Counted from the first letter of the stretch, positions 15,470 through 24,661 are shown. The stretch is 64,000 nt of DNA from Parahoeflea alexandrii (GCF_027214025.1 NZ_JAPWHB010000003.1:372001-436000); one strand, 5' to 3'. Notes: generated by a model not told the origin, from the sequence alone. Translations and numbers: made by a program.

Positions 15470-16527
15470 CATATTACATTTTCACCCTTCGAAACTGCCC
15501 CCCCTCCTTGAATTTCAAGTGCTTGACTGAAGCCAGAACGTTGCAATTCCATTCTCTCCTACCAAGGGAGAAAAAGCGGCGTCCAGACCCGCTTGGTTGC
15601 TGACGCAACAGGCCGGATAGGTGGCTTACAGCTCTTGCTGAGAGGTCCCGGATGCGGACACCAAACCCGCCGCTTGTACCGATCTCTCCCGCAAGGAAGG
15701 AGATTGTGGCCCACGCATTTCCTCCATCATCCCGGACCTGATCCGGGATCCAGCAGCGCTCGCTTCTGCGAGCGCAGGAGACTCGTCCGGAAACACAAAG
15801 AGCGGATACGTCTTTCGGCTCGCGGACGCTCGCCCGTCATGCCCTGTCCAGTCACAAAAATCTCCCCACTTTTTCCACACCCTCCGCCCCCGTGCCATAC
15901 TCGTCGCGCTCCCGCTGCCGGATGGTTCGCGAACGTTTTCGACCAGGCGGGAGGAAGGCCTTTCGGGGTGTGCCGTAACGTGCGGCAGGCCGCGAAAGGA
16001 GGCGGATGCCATCGTGGCTCCGCTGGCGGGCGGTGTTCTCTCTGGAGCGCCGTGCAAAGCCAGCCACCGGGCCGGGACCGCGCTCCACATATGCCGCAAG
16101 GCGGGTGGGGCGACAGACCGGAACGGGCCTGTGGCGGACATGGAGGGTTTAGCCCTTCAGGGTCCGTGCCGGACCACGAAACCCATCTCCCGCGGTCTGT
16201 CCGGATCGCGGCCGGAGCAATCCGGGCGGGGATACATTCCCGGGAGTGCAAGGCGCTGCCTGTCGGATGCGGACACCATCCGGCGATGATCGGGCCGCGC
16301 GCGAGCTGCGCCACCCAATTTCTATCTTCCAGAGGCAAAGCCCGCGTGCGGCCCTCCGGACTTTCATTTCCCAAACTCCGGCGCTGAAGCGCGCGGAGGG
16401 TTCCGGCCTGAGCCAATCTCCCCCTTGCGGCACACCGAGCCGCATTGCAAAGTGGCGGCACGTGCTGCGCCGGTCAAACGGGCGCGCACCCCAAAATCAA
16501 TCCCGAGACCTCATCAGGGAGAGTGTC
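15470..16527. repeat. Hairpin-rich intergenic region, probable mosaic of palindromic repeats
   Basis: About 1.06 kb without a convincing gene. The open frames on both strands are long only because of GC content, and they translate to Pro/Arg/Ser-rich text. Several perfect inverted repeats are packed together: ATCCCGGA/TCCGGGAT at 15729-15749, CGCTCGC/GCGAGCG at 15757-15774, and CCTTTCG/CGAAAGG at 15959-15999 enclosing TGCCG/CGGCA. Others are a 9-bp bulged stem at 16002-16023, TGGAGCGC/GCGCTCCA at 16043-16087, GGTCCG/CGGACC at 16161-16175 inside GGGTTT/AAACCC, CCGGAT/ATCCGG at 16201-16225, and CGGATG/CATCCG at 16264-16282. The first pair resembles the dispersed 'cccggacctgatccggga' palindromes common in alphaproteobacterial intergenes. 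I read the whole as a multi-copy intergenic mosaic or a structured RNA. The class is not established. Confidence 0.6.
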
Positions 16528-17328
16528 ATGTCGTTTCTCAAAATCGTTTCGGCCGCTGCGGCGGCAATCATCGGGCTGGGCTCAGCCAGCCTGCAGGCGC
16601 AGGAGCTGCCCGATCTCAGGGGTGAGACCGTGGTGGTGGTCACCGAGAACGCCTATCCGCCGCTGCAATTCATCGATCCAAAGACCGGCGAGCAGATCGG
16701 CTGGGAATATGACGCGATGAACGAGATCGCCAAGCGGCTGAACTTCAAGGTCGAGTACCAGAACACCTCCTGGGACGCGATGATCCAGTCGGTCTCGGAC
16801 GGCCAGTACGAAATCGGCATGACCGGCATCTCGATCAAGGAAGAGCGCAAGGAGAAGGTGGATTTCTCCGATCCCTACATGCGCTCTGAAATGTTCATGC
16901 TGGTGCGCGGCGACGAGGACCGGTTCACCGATGCGGCCTCGTTCGCGGCCTTCGAAGCAGGGCTGGTCGGCGCGCAGCCCGGCACCACGCCGTTCTATGT
17001 CGCCGTCTACGACGTGCTCGACGGCAACGAGCAGAACCCGCGCATCAAGCTGATGGAGACCTTCGGCGCCACCGTGCAGGCGCTCAAGACCGGCGATGTC
17101 GACATGGTGCTCACCGACGGCGTTGCCGGCAAGGGCTATGTCGAAGCCTCGGACGGCGGCCTCAAACTGGTCGGCGGGCCGCTCGGCTCGGACGATTTCG
17201 GCTTCATCTTCCCCAAGGGCTCGGAGCTTGTCGGACCGATCAACGCGGCGGTCGCTGCGATGAAGGCCGACGGCTCCATCGATGCGCTCAACAAGAAGTG
17301 GTTCCTCGACTACAAGCTCGGCGGTTGA
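16528..17328 (+). CDS. Polar amino-acid ABC transporter substrate-binding protein
   Basis: A 266-residue periplasmic protein of the SBP_bac_3 family. The signal peptide ([20 protein letters not shown], then SLQA) precedes a mature domain with [20 protein letters not shown], then [34 protein letters not shown], and later [13 protein letters not shown]. These are the classic ligand-lobe motifs of the glutamine/glutamate/arginine group. The ATG at 16528 follows AGGGAGAG. A permease gene follows 58 bases after the stop. No ATPase gene is adjacent, so the importer must borrow one encoded elsewhere. The ligand is not determined. Confidence 0.93.
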   Translation: MSFLKIVSAAAAAIIGLGSASLQAQELPDLRGETVVVVTENAYPPLQFIDPKTGEQIGWEYDAMNEIAKRLNFKVEYQNTSWDAMIQSVSDGQYEIGMTGISIKEERKEKVDFSDPYMRSEMFMLVRGDEDRFTDAASFAAFEAGLVGAQPGTTPFYVAVYDVLDGNEQNPRIKLMETFGATVQALKTGDVDMVLTDGVAGKGYVEASDGGLKLVGGPLGSDDFGFIFPKGSELVGPINAAVAAMKADGSIDALNKKWFLDYKLGG

Positions 17329-17386
17329 GCCAAACGATGCCGGTCAGCATGGACGTGGCAGGCGGCGGCCCGAGCGGGACGCCGTC

Positions 17387-18220
17387 TTGAACGCGGCCCC
17401 GAAATCCCAGGACAAGCCCGACTTTCCCTGGTGGCTGCTCGCCGCCGGCGGCATCGCGCTGTTCCTGGCGATCCAGATCGCGGTCAACGATCTCTACAGC
17501 CAGATCTTCGCAATCGTCTCCAAGGGCGTCTGGATCACCGTGTTCGTCACGCTTGTCGGCTTTGCGCTTGCCACCGGCTTCGGGCTCTTGCTGGCGGTGA
17601 TGGGCCTGTCGCGGTCGCTGGTGCTCCGGCAGGTCGCGCGATTCTATGTCGAGATCATCCGCGGCATCCCGATCCTGGTGCTGTTGTTCTACATCGCCTT
17701 CGTGGGCGCGCCGGGTTTCGTGATTGCCTGGAACGCCCTGATGTCGCCGCTGATCGAGGCGGGACTGATCGGCGAGATGCTGGTGCGCGATGTCTCGCTG
17801 CTTTGGCGGGCAATCATCGCGCTGACGATCGGCTATTCCGCCTTCATCTCGGAGGTGTTCCGCGCCGGCATCCTGTCAGTCGAGACCGGGCAGATCGAAG
17901 CCGCCAAGGCGCTGGGGCTCAATCCGCTGCAGCGCTTCCGCCTGATCGTGCTGCCGCAGGCGATCCGGACCATCCTGCCGCCCTTGGGCAATGATTTCAT
18001 CGCCATGATCAAGGATTCCTCGCTGGTCTCGGTGCTCGGCGTCGCCGATCTCACACAGATGGGCAAGGTCTATGCCTCCGGCTCGTTCCGGTTTTTCGAG
18101 ACCTACTCGATCGTGGCCTATGTCTACCTGATGCTCACCGTCGGCCTGTCGCTGGCGTTGAGAGGGCTGGAGAAGCGGCTCCGACGCGCCGACGAGGAAC
18201 GCTCGGGCGGGCGGGACTGA
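17387..18220 (+). CDS. Amino-acid ABC transporter permease (HisM/GlnP-like)
   Basis: A 277-residue inner-membrane permease. Hydrophobic helices start at PWWLLAAGGIALFLAIQI. The HisMQ-type domain includes GVWITVFVTLVGFALATGFG and ARFYVEIIRGIPILVLLFYI. The coupling loop is ETGQIEAAKALGLNPLQRFR, followed by LIVLPQAIRTILPPLGNDFI. The start is uncertain. A TTG at 17387 is the first reasonable start in frame, with weak upstream pairing, and an ATG far upstream would overlap the binding-protein gene. It works with the preceding binding protein. There is only one permease, where many such importers have two. Confidence 0.88.
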   Translation: MNAAPKSQDKPDFPWWLLAAGGIALFLAIQIAVNDLYSQIFAIVSKGVWITVFVTLVGFALATGFGLLLAVMGLSRSLVLRQVARFYVEIIRGIPILVLLFYIAFVGAPGFVIAWNALMSPLIEAGLIGEMLVRDVSLLWRAIIALTIGYSAFISEVFRAGILSVETGQIEAAKALGLNPLQRFRLIVLPQAIRTILPPLGNDFIAMIKDSSLVSVLGVADLTQMGKVYASGSFRFFETYSIVAYVYLMLTVGLSLALRGLEKRLRRADEERSGGRD

Positions 18221-18389
18221 ACCGCGACGCCGCTCTCCGAATTCTGCAACAGTCTGGGTGTGAAAAACCCGTCAGATCTTTGTGGGATTTCCTGCAAACT
18301 ATTGAAAATGATTGGATTTCGGGAAAATCGCATGCGCGGTTTAGGACTTTGTTAGGGGCGGTGCAGGCAGGTTGTGCCGACCTCAATTC

Positions 18390-19250
18390 ATGGATCTATG
18401 CGTGCTTTCAAAACTCACAGCCCGCAGCTTTACAGGCTGGTTTTTCCTGTTCGTCGCACTGCTTGCGCTCGGCACCGTCTTCTTCGGCCAGGCGCTGTGG
18501 TTCGCTGTTCCGGTGATCGCAGGCCAGGGCTGCGTCAGCGGCGGTTTCTGCGGCGAAATGGCCGCGGTGCTCGGCCTCTGGCTGCAGCCGTCGCTGCTGC
18601 TGGCGGCGGCCTTCGCCGGGGCGATTGCCTTCTGGCGCCGCGGCCTGGCGGTCGGATCGCGGCTGTGGACGCTGTTTCCGCTGGCGCTGCTTCTGCCCAA
18701 CCTGCCGTCGCTGTTCATGCTCGGCAACCTCTGGGGCGTGGATCTCGCCACCGCGTTCCTGTTCTTTCCGCGCTGGAGCCTGTTCGAGCTGACGCCGCTG
18801 ATGGCGCTCGGGGTGCTGTTGTGTTTCCAGGTCGAATACATGCCCGGCTTTGCCGGTTCGATCGCCCGCACCCGGCTCTACGACAGCATCCCGGTCGGCC
18901 TGATCTACATTATGAGCTGCCTCTGGATCGGCTCGGACCTCGCCCTGTCGCTGTCGCCGCATCTCGGGCTGCCGGTCGCGGTGGCTCAAGACATGCGCAA
19001 TGTCCTGCATTTCCCGCTCTCCGTCGCCGGCGGCGAGGTGTTCGCGGGGCTTCCGCCCCACGGCGTGCGGCCGGATCTCGTGGTGCCGCTCGGCACCCTC
19101 GTCAACCTGGTGGTCTTTGCCGTGCTGGTATACGCGCTTGCGCTTGACGGCTCGGGCCGGCTGCGCCGCGCCGGCGCGCTGATCTTCATCGACAAGACCG
19201 CGGAGGACGACAAGCCGATGTTCCGCCCGATCCGCAAGTCAAGGGATTGA
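18390..19250 (+). CDS. Multi-spanning membrane protein, function unknown
   Basis: A 286-residue protein with six or seven hydrophobic helices (WFFLFVALLALGTVFFGQAL, then LWLQPSLLLAAAFAGAIAFW, LWTLFPLALLLPNLPSLFML, ELTPLMALGVLLCFQV, VGLIYIMSCLWIG, VVPLGTLVNLVVFAVLVYAL). The C-terminus is cytoplasmic and basic. I do not recognise the family. Two Cys near residue 45 (GQGCVSGGFCGE) sit in a periplasmic loop and could form a disulfide. The ATG at 18390 has no strong ribosome-binding site, so the exact start is uncertain. It lies between the amino-acid permease and a methyltransferase in the same direction. Confidence 0.6.
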   Translation: MDLCVLSKLTARSFTGWFFLFVALLALGTVFFGQALWFAVPVIAGQGCVSGGFCGEMAAVLGLWLQPSLLLAAAFAGAIAFWRRGLAVGSRLWTLFPLALLLPNLPSLFMLGNLWGVDLATAFLFFPRWSLFELTPLMALGVLLCFQVEYMPGFAGSIARTRLYDSIPVGLIYIMSCLWIGSDLALSLSPHLGLPVAVAQDMRNVLHFPLSVAGGEVFAGLPPHGVRPDLVVPLGTLVNLVVFAVLVYALALDGSGRLRRAGALIFIDKTAEDDKPMFRPIRKSRD

Positions 19251-19299
19251 ACCGCCGACCGGTCCCGATCTAGTCTGCGGGTGGAGACGGGGAACAACA

Positions 19300-19935
19300 A
19301 TGGCCGAACGCAGCAATGCCGAACTCGAACAGGTCTACGCCGCGAAAACGCCGGACGAGCTGAGCGCTGCCTATGCGGCCTGGGCCGCGGGTTATGACCG
19401 GGATACGCTGGCCGCGGGCTACTGCCTGCCATTCCAGGTGCTTGCCTGGGTTTCGCGTTACGTCAGGCCGGATGCCGGGCCGCTGCTTGATGCCGGATGC
19501 GGTACCGGTCTGTCCGGGCCCTACCTGAAGGCATTGGGTTACGCCCGGATCGCCGGCCTCGATTTCTCCGAAGAGATGCTCGAGGTGGCCGGGTCACGCA
19601 ACGCCTATGACGATCTGAAGCGGGCCACACTGGGCGAGGTGCTGCCCTGGGCGGACGATCATTTCGCCGCCTTCTTCTCCACCGGCGTCTTCACCGAGGG
19701 CCATGCGCCGGCCTCGAGCCTTGAAGAACTCTGCCGCATCACCCGGCCGGGCGGCATCGCCGTCTTCACGGTGCGGGACACGATTTTCCACAGTGGCGGA
19801 TTTGGTTCCATAATCGAGGATCTGAGTGGACGCGGCATCTGGCGGCGGCTGGAGCAGAGCCCACCGTTCCGCGCCTTCGCGCTCGACGAGGCGGACGTGC
19901 TGGTCAGCACGCATGTGTTCGAAGTGCTGGCGTAG
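19300..19935 (+). CDS. Class I SAM-dependent methyltransferase
   Basis: A 211-residue Rossmann-type methyltransferase. Motif I is LLDAGCGTGLSGPYLKALGY, with the acidic loop at IAGLDFSEEMLEVA. A motif IV-like LPWADDHFAAFFSTGVF and a post-motif ITRPGGIAVFTVRD follow. The N-terminal ELSAAYAAWAAGYDRDTLAA matches the Williams-Beuren/UbiE-like methyltransferases of alphaproteobacteria. The ATG at 19300 follows GGGGAACAACA. The stop abuts the end of the convergent LysR gene with no gap. The substrate is unknown. Confidence 0.87.
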   Translation: MAERSNAELEQVYAAKTPDELSAAYAAWAAGYDRDTLAAGYCLPFQVLAWVSRYVRPDAGPLLDAGCGTGLSGPYLKALGYARIAGLDFSEEMLEVAGSRNAYDDLKRATLGEVLPWADDHFAAFFSTGVFTEGHAPASSLEELCRITRPGGIAVFTVRDTIFHSGGFGSIIEDLSGRGIWRRLEQSPPFRAFALDEADVLVSTHVFEVLA

Positions 19936-20859
19936 TCAGTCCGGGGACGAGGCGGGCTCGGTCCGCTTGATGTCGTCGGCAACCGCGGCCAGGATCCAGT
20001 CGCGGAACGCCTTGATCTTCGGGGTGTTGCGGCGGCTATGGGGATAGACGAGCCAGATGCCGATCTCGTCGCTGCAATGATGGTTGAAAGGCGCAACCAG
20101 CCGTCCCGAGGCGAGATCTTCGGCAAAATAGATGTGATTGAGGAGGGCGACGCCCTGGCCGGCCAGCGCCGCGTTGGCGCACAGGTCCTGCTCGATGTAG
20201 TTGTGCCGCTTATGAACTGACAGGTCGGGCGGCTTGAGCCCGGCACTGGCAAACCAGGTTTGCCAGGAGTCCTGCTGGGCGCCGATGATCGGCAGCCGCA
20301 ACAGGTGTCTCGGCTCCGAGATCCCGCCAGCGCCTGCCGCCAGCGCCGGGCTGAGCATCGGCGCATAGGAAAAGTGGCCGAGCAGGTGGCATTCGTGCTC
20401 CGGCCAGGGGCCGACGCCCCAGCGAATCGAGATGTCGGCGGGATCGCGGCCAAAGTCGGTGATCTTGCTCACCCGAAGCAGCCGCACCGCGATCGCCGGA
20501 TATTCGAGCTGGAAGCTGCCGAGATTGCGGGCCAGCCAGTGCGAGGCGAAGGTAGGCGAGGAATGGATCTCCAGCGTCTCGTTCGCCGCCTGGGCGCCGG
20601 CGAGCATGGCTTCATTCACGAGTTCAAGTGCCTTGCCGACATTGGGCAGCATGCGGTTTGCCGCATCGGTGTTGACGATCTGACGGGGTTGGCGGAGGAA
20701 AAGCTGCTCGCCGATGTGGTCCTCCAGCAGCCTGATCTGGTAGCTGACCGCGGTCTGGGTCATGCCCAGTTCTTCCGCCGCACGCGAGAAACTGCCGTGC
20801 CGGGCGACAGCCTCAAATACCCTCAGCGCGTTGAGCGGGACCTTCCTCGACAGTTTCAT
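19936..20859 (-). CDS. LysR-family transcriptional regulator (GcvA-like)
   Basis: A 307-residue regulator. The N-terminal helix-turn-helix (LNALRVFEAVARHGSFSRAA, then EELGMTQTAVSYQIRLLEDH) and the substrate-binding domain (residues about 90-300) fit the GcvA/AmpR branch of LysR proteins. The ATG at 20859 gives MKLSRKVPLNALRVFEAV, the expected N-terminus. A 25-residue upstream extension is unlikely. It diverges from the small gene at 20975 over 115 bases, so it may control that gene. The effector is unknown. Confidence 0.9.
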   Translation of the reverse strand: MKLSRKVPLNALRVFEAVARHGSFSRAAEELGMTQTAVSYQIRLLEDHIGEQLFLRQPRQIVNTDAANRMLPNVGKALELVNEAMLAGAQAANETLEIHSSPTFASHWLARNLGSFQLEYPAIAVRLLRVSKITDFGRDPADISIRWGVGPWPEHECHLLGHFSYAPMLSPALAAGAGGISEPRHLLRLPIIGAQQDSWQTWFASAGLKPPDLSVHKRHNYIEQDLCANAALAGQGVALLNHIYFAEDLASGRLVAPFNHHCSDEIGIWLVYPHSRRNTPKIKAFRDWILAAVADDIKRTEPASSPD

Positions 20860-20974
20860 CGATAAGCTCTCTTTATAGGCCCAGACGGGAATTCCGTTGG
20901 AATGCCAACGGCCCGCCCGGCTATCTAGCCTCACAACAGATCAAAACGCCACACCATATCGGAGGGAAAGAGCG

Positions 20975-21214
20975 ATGAGCGATCATGATCGCGCCTCGCA
21001 AGGCCGGCTCGCGCGGCTTTGCGGGATGGGAAAGCCGTGGCTGACCCTGTCGTGGTTGCCGGGGTGCGGCGCGGCGGTCCGCGCAGGCCCGCTCGATGAC
21101 CGTATCAAACGGGATATCGGCATCGACGGCACGGGCCTTGACCCCGCGGCGCGGGTCGACCGGCGGGGCGATCATTACAGCCGCTTGCTCAGGCGGGGCT
21201 ATCCGCTCGGATAA
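20975..21214 (+). CDS. Small protein, weakly DUF1127-like
   Basis: A 79-residue protein with ATG at 20975 after GGAGGGAAAG, a very good ribosome-binding site. The middle (PWLTLSWLPGCGAAVRAGPL, then DDRIKRDIGIDGTGL) recalls the DxxLxDIGL motif of DUF1127 proteins, which are small RNA-binding-like or stress-related proteins in Rhizobiales. The match is weak and the protein is longer than usual. It is the divergent partner of a LysR gene, so regulation by that protein is likely. The function is unknown. Confidence 0.5.
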   Translation: MSDHDRASQGRLARLCGMGKPWLTLSWLPGCGAAVRAGPLDDRIKRDIGIDGTGLDPAARVDRRGDHYSRLLRRGYPLG

Positions 21215-21496
21215 GCGGCTGTATCAGTCTGCCCGGCGGCCGAGAGCGGATCCGCAACGCAAAACAATTGCCCGAACCTGCTAAAATTGGTATGAGCCGG
21301 GCCATGGGATCGAAATTCAGATGTCTCGCGCCTCAAATCTTCGTGCTGCAGGACCACAAGCGCCTGCCGGCACGGTTTTTCGCGCGCATATCCGGGGCGC
21401 TGTCCGGACTCGGCGCCTGAGGCCCCTGCCTGTTCCGCTGCCTCTTGCGGCGGCAATCCGATCCATTTTGTTTGACCTTCCATACGGACCACCATC

Positions 21497-22906
21497 ATGA
21501 CCGCACCGCGCACACTCTACGACAAGATCTGGGACGACCACCTGGTCGATCAGCAGGAGGACGGCACCTGCCTGCTCTATATCGACCGCCATCTGGTTCA
21601 CGAAGTGACCAGCCCGCAGGCATTCGAAGGTCTGAGGACCGCGCACCGCAAGGTCCGCGCGCCGGAGAAGACACTGGCCGTCGTTGATCACAACGTACCG
21701 ACCTCGCCCGACCGCCACCAGGGAATCAAGAACGAGGAAAGCCGCATCCAGGTCGAGGCGCTGGCCACCAACTCGGCAGAGTTCGGCGTTGAATATTTCA
21801 ACGAGAACGACAAGCGCCAGGGCATCGTCCACATCGTCGGCCCGGAGCAGGGCTTCACCCTGCCCGGCACCACCATTGTCTGCGGCGACAGCCACACCTC
21901 GACGCATGGCGCCTTCGGCGCGCTGGCGCACGGCATCGGCACCTCGGAGGTCGAGCATGTGCTCGCCACCCAGACGCTGATCCAGAAAAAAGCCAAGAAC
22001 ATGCTGGTCGAAGTCAATGGCGAGCTGCCCGAGGGCGTCACCGCCAAGGACATCATCCTCGCCATCATCGGCGAGATCGGTACTGCCGGCGGCACCGGCT
22101 ATGTCATCGAATTCGCCGGCGAAGCGATCCGCGCCTTGTCGATGGAAGGCCGCATGACGGTCTGCAACATGACCATCGAGGGCGGCGCCCGTGCCGGGCT
22201 GATCGCGCCGGACGAGAAGACCTACGCCTATTTCAAGGACCGGCCGCGCGCGCCCAAGGGCAAGGCCTGGGACATGGCCGTCGAATACTGGAAGACGCTG
22301 CCGTCGGACGAGGGCGCGCATTACGACAAGATCGTCCGTCTCGACGCCGCAGCACTACCTCCGATCGTCTCCTGGGGCTCGTCGCCCGAGGACGTGATCT
22401 CGGTCACCGGTGTGGTGCCGAACCCCGACGACATCAAGGACGAGGCCAAGCGCACCTCGAAATGGCGGGCGCTCGACTACATGGGCCTGAAGCCCGGCAC
22501 GAAGATCACCGACATCGCCGTTGACCGGGTGTTCATCGGCTCGTGTACCAATGGCCGGATCGAGGATCTGCGCGCCGCCGCCAAGGTGGTGGAAGGCAAG
22601 AAAGTGGCGTCCACCGTTTCGGCGATGATCGTTCCGGGCTCGGGCCTGGTCAAGGAACAGGCCGAGGCCGAGGGTCTGGACGTTATCTTCAAGGACGCCG
22701 GCTTCGACTGGCGCGAACCGGGGTGCTCGATGTGCCTGGCGATGAACGACGACCGGCTGAAGCCCGGCGAACGCTGCGCCTCGACGTCCAACCGCAACTT
22801 CGAAGGCCGCCAGGGCTTCAAGGGCCGCACCCACCTGGTTTCGCCGGCGATGGCCGCAGCCGCGGCAGTGGCCGGGCACTTCGTCGACATCCGGGAATGG
22901 AACTGA
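21497..22906 (+). CDS. leuC: 3-isopropylmalate dehydratase large subunit
   Basis: A 469-residue aconitase-family enzyme that, with LeuD, isomerises 2- to 3-isopropylmalate in leucine biosynthesis. It shows [17 protein letters not shown] at the N-terminus, then [20 protein letters not shown], and the [4Fe-4S] ligands in [13 protein letters not shown] and [20 protein letters not shown]. The C-terminal [12 protein letters not shown] and [19 protein letters not shown] are typical. The length is normal. leuD is not adjacent, as in other Rhizobiales. A hairpin follows the stop. Confidence 0.98.
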   Translation: MTAPRTLYDKIWDDHLVDQQEDGTCLLYIDRHLVHEVTSPQAFEGLRTAHRKVRAPEKTLAVVDHNVPTSPDRHQGIKNEESRIQVEALATNSAEFGVEYFNENDKRQGIVHIVGPEQGFTLPGTTIVCGDSHTSTHGAFGALAHGIGTSEVEHVLATQTLIQKKAKNMLVEVNGELPEGVTAKDIILAIIGEIGTAGGTGYVIEFAGEAIRALSMEGRMTVCNMTIEGGARAGLIAPDEKTYAYFKDRPRAPKGKAWDMAVEYWKTLPSDEGAHYDKIVRLDAAALPPIVSWGSSPEDVISVTGVVPNPDDIKDEAKRTSKWRALDYMGLKPGTKITDIAVDRVFIGSCTNGRIEDLRAAAKVVEGKKVASTVSAMIVPGSGLVKEQAEAEGLDVIFKDAGFDWREPGCSMCLAMNDDRLKPGERCASTSNRNFEGRQGFKGRTHLVSPAMAAAAAVAGHFVDIREWN

Positions 22907-22940
22907 TCGCTCCACATTGCCTTCAGGCTTGAAAACACAA

Positions 22941-22966
22941 GAACCCGCCGATCGCTCGGCGGGTTC
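22941..22966. terminator. Terminator-like hairpin between leuC and the DUF982 gene
   Basis: GAACCCGCCGA (22941-22951) and TCGGCGGGTTC (22956-22966) form an 11-bp perfect stem with a TCGC loop. There is no long T-run after it, so it may be a weak or bidirectional terminator between the convergent genes. Confidence 0.65.
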
Positions 22967-22996
22967 TCCGGTCCTGGGGGCTTTGTTCTCGCCGTG

Positions 22997-23242
22997 TCAG
23001 CTCAGGTGCAGGTGCGCCTCGATGGCTGCGGCGATGAGGGCGTGGCGGGCCTTGCGCGGCGGCGCCTGGCCGTGGATCACCTCGTCGCAGGCCTGCTCGG
23101 CCTCGTGATAGCGGCTGCCGTGCGTGTGCGGCCAGTTCCGGTGCAGCAGCTTCTTCGCCTGCCGGGCGGTTTTCACCGTGCGGTGAAGCCCTGTCGCGGG
23201 GTCATCGATGGTGAGCGGCGTATTCCAGGCTGTTGATCGCAT
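22997..23242 (-). CDS. DUF982 domain protein
   Basis: An 81-residue protein with the DUF982 pattern: W-x-x-P-L near the start (TAWNTPLTIDDPATGLHRTV), a KTARQAKKLLHRNWPHTHGS segment and YHEAEQACDEVIHGQAPPRK, then ARHALIAAAIEAHLHL. Such proteins are small, rhizobia-enriched and have no known function. The gene converges on leuC behind a hairpin and looks like a single-gene unit. Confidence 0.78.
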   Translation of the reverse strand: MRSTAWNTPLTIDDPATGLHRTVKTARQAKKLLHRNWPHTHGSRYHEAEQACDEVIHGQAPPRKARHALIAAAIEAHLHLS

Positions 23243-23494
23243 GATACTGCCTCCTTCGTCTTTCTGGAGACAGTGTCTGCCTATCCCGAAGCAACGTCAC
23301 GCTGATCCCGATAAGCTGGTTAGGATGTGGTTGAGCGGACTTCCGGTCTGGCCCAGACCTGTGCCGTTACGGGACAAAAGCCGCGAATCGGGCTTCTGAT
23401 GCTGGCATAATATTGCTGTTGAGCGGGCAAGCCGTGCGAGAAGCCCGCAGCCCATCGGCCCTGCGCGAGTCTGCCGTCACCCTGGACCGTAGCC

Positions 23495-23899
23495 CTAGGG
23501 ACGGATCACGCAGACGCCGCTGCCGCCGCAGCCATTGCTGTTCTGATCGACAATGATAATCTTCGGCCCGGACCTGACGATCGTGCCGGAATTGGCGCTG
23601 CGGTCGCGCCTGATGCGGATCTTGAGCTCATCCTCGTCGCGGGAGAGCCTGGAAGCGGGTGAGCGCGGCAGACCCGGCTGCGTCGCGGCCGGCTTTTCGA
23701 CCCGTGAGGACGAGCGGCGGTCGTTCTCATCGATGATGATGATGGTAACGTCGCGGTCCCTGAGCAGTTTCGACTTGCTGGCCGGGGGCAGGAGTTCGGT
23801 GGCCGATGCGGTGCCGCTCACGGCCAGCCCGATCAGCAGCGCAAGAGCCGCCCGGGCAGGCCTGCGGACGCTCGAGGGCGAAGAAAGCGTGGCGGTCAT
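23495..23899 (-). CDS. Exported hypothetical protein
   Basis: A 134-residue protein with a long signal peptide (ARAALALLIGLAVSGTASA). The mature part is charged and low in complexity (LLRDRDVTIIIIDENDRRSS, SRDEDELKIRIRRDRSA, then GPKIIIVDQNSNGCGGSGVC). Two short strand-like runs (TIIIIDEND and KIIIVDQN) resemble each other and may form a small repeat. Two Cys near the end could pair. The family is not recognised. The ATG at 23899 gives the signal peptide directly, and a 12-residue upstream extension is less likely. Confidence 0.6.
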   Translation of the reverse strand: MTATLSSPSSVRRPARAALALLIGLAVSGTASATELLPPASKSKLLRDRDVTIIIIDENDRRSSSRVEKPAATQPGLPRSPASRLSRDEDELKIRIRRDRSANSGTIVRSGPKIIIVDQNSNGCGGSGVCVIRP

Positions 23900-24187
23900 T
23901 GCGGTTTTTCCTTCTTGCAGGTTCAAGGGGCTCACAGGCTCAACGGGGTCGCGGGTTCGAGCGGTTCACGCCCCCTGATCGATCCCGTTGCGCCGGCTGG
24001 AGCCGCCGACCGGAGCCAATGTGGCAGCCAATCCTGGCAGCATTGTGCATGAGGCCGGAACGGGAGTCACGCGGGCCAAGCGGCAATCGCCGGTTAACGT
24101 TAAGATGCGCGGCTTGCCCGCCCGCCCGGGTGACGGCGTTGATCAGGTTTTCGGCAGGCTTGACCCGGACCGGAGTTTCGACGAAAC

Positions 24188-24661
24188 ATGCCGCCCATGG
24201 ATACGCCCAAGAACATCGACATCTCGCTGTTGCGCCTCAATGACGCGCATCATTTCTCGCCGCTGCTGGCGGCTTACGTGCAGTCGCTGAAGCGTGGCGC
24301 GCCGCGCCGCCCGGATGATTTCTACGCCGAAACGCTGCTGCAGGACCGCGCCGCCCAGATTTTCGGCGCCCGGCTCGACGGCGAACTGGTCGGTTTCGCG
24401 ATCTTCTACGATCTGCCGGATCCGGTGACGGGCATGCGGCTGGGCCAGGTCGACCATCTCTATGTCAGCCATCTGCACCGCAACATGGGCATCGCCCAGG
24501 CGATGATCGACATGCTGGCCGAGGAAGCCGACGCGCATGGCTGGTCGCGAATCATCCTCAACGCCCCGCGGCAGCCCGAAGAGGGCCGCAAGCTTTATGA
24601 AAAGCTCGCCACCAAGGCGGATTTTTCCAGCTGGGAACTGCGATTCGACCATTCGCGCTGA
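24188..24661 (+). CDS. GNAT family N-acetyltransferase
   Basis: A 157-residue acetyltransferase with the GNAT acetyl-CoA loop VDHLYVSHLHRNMGIAQAMI and flanking strands FGARLDGELVGFAIFYDL and GWSRIILNAPRQPEEGRKLY. The substrate cannot be assigned. GGAGT lies about 15 bases before the ATG at 24188, and an ATG at 24197 would shorten it by three residues. It stands upstream of sdhC with a 264-base gap, so it is probably not part of the sdh operon. Confidence 0.85.
   Translation: MPPMDTPKNIDISLLRLNDAHHFSPLLAAYVQSLKRGAPRRPDDFYAETLLQDRAAQIFGARLDGELVGFAIFYDLPDPVTGMRLGQVDHLYVSHLHRNMGIAQAMIDMLAEEADAHGWSRIILNAPRQPEEGRKLYEKLATKADFSSWELRFDHSR

Noticed and set aside
15593-16461. Long open frames on both strands between flagellin and the amino-acid binding protein
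   Set aside because: They overlap each other, have no recognised motif or proper ribosome-binding site, and run across strong palindromes. GC-rich DNA yields such frames by chance.
15841-16500. RNase P RNA, tmRNA or 6S RNA on either strand
   Set aside because: A partial match (GAAAGTCCGG on the minus strand) looked like RNase P, but the flanking conserved helices and later consensus blocks are missing. tmRNA and 6S hallmarks were not seen.
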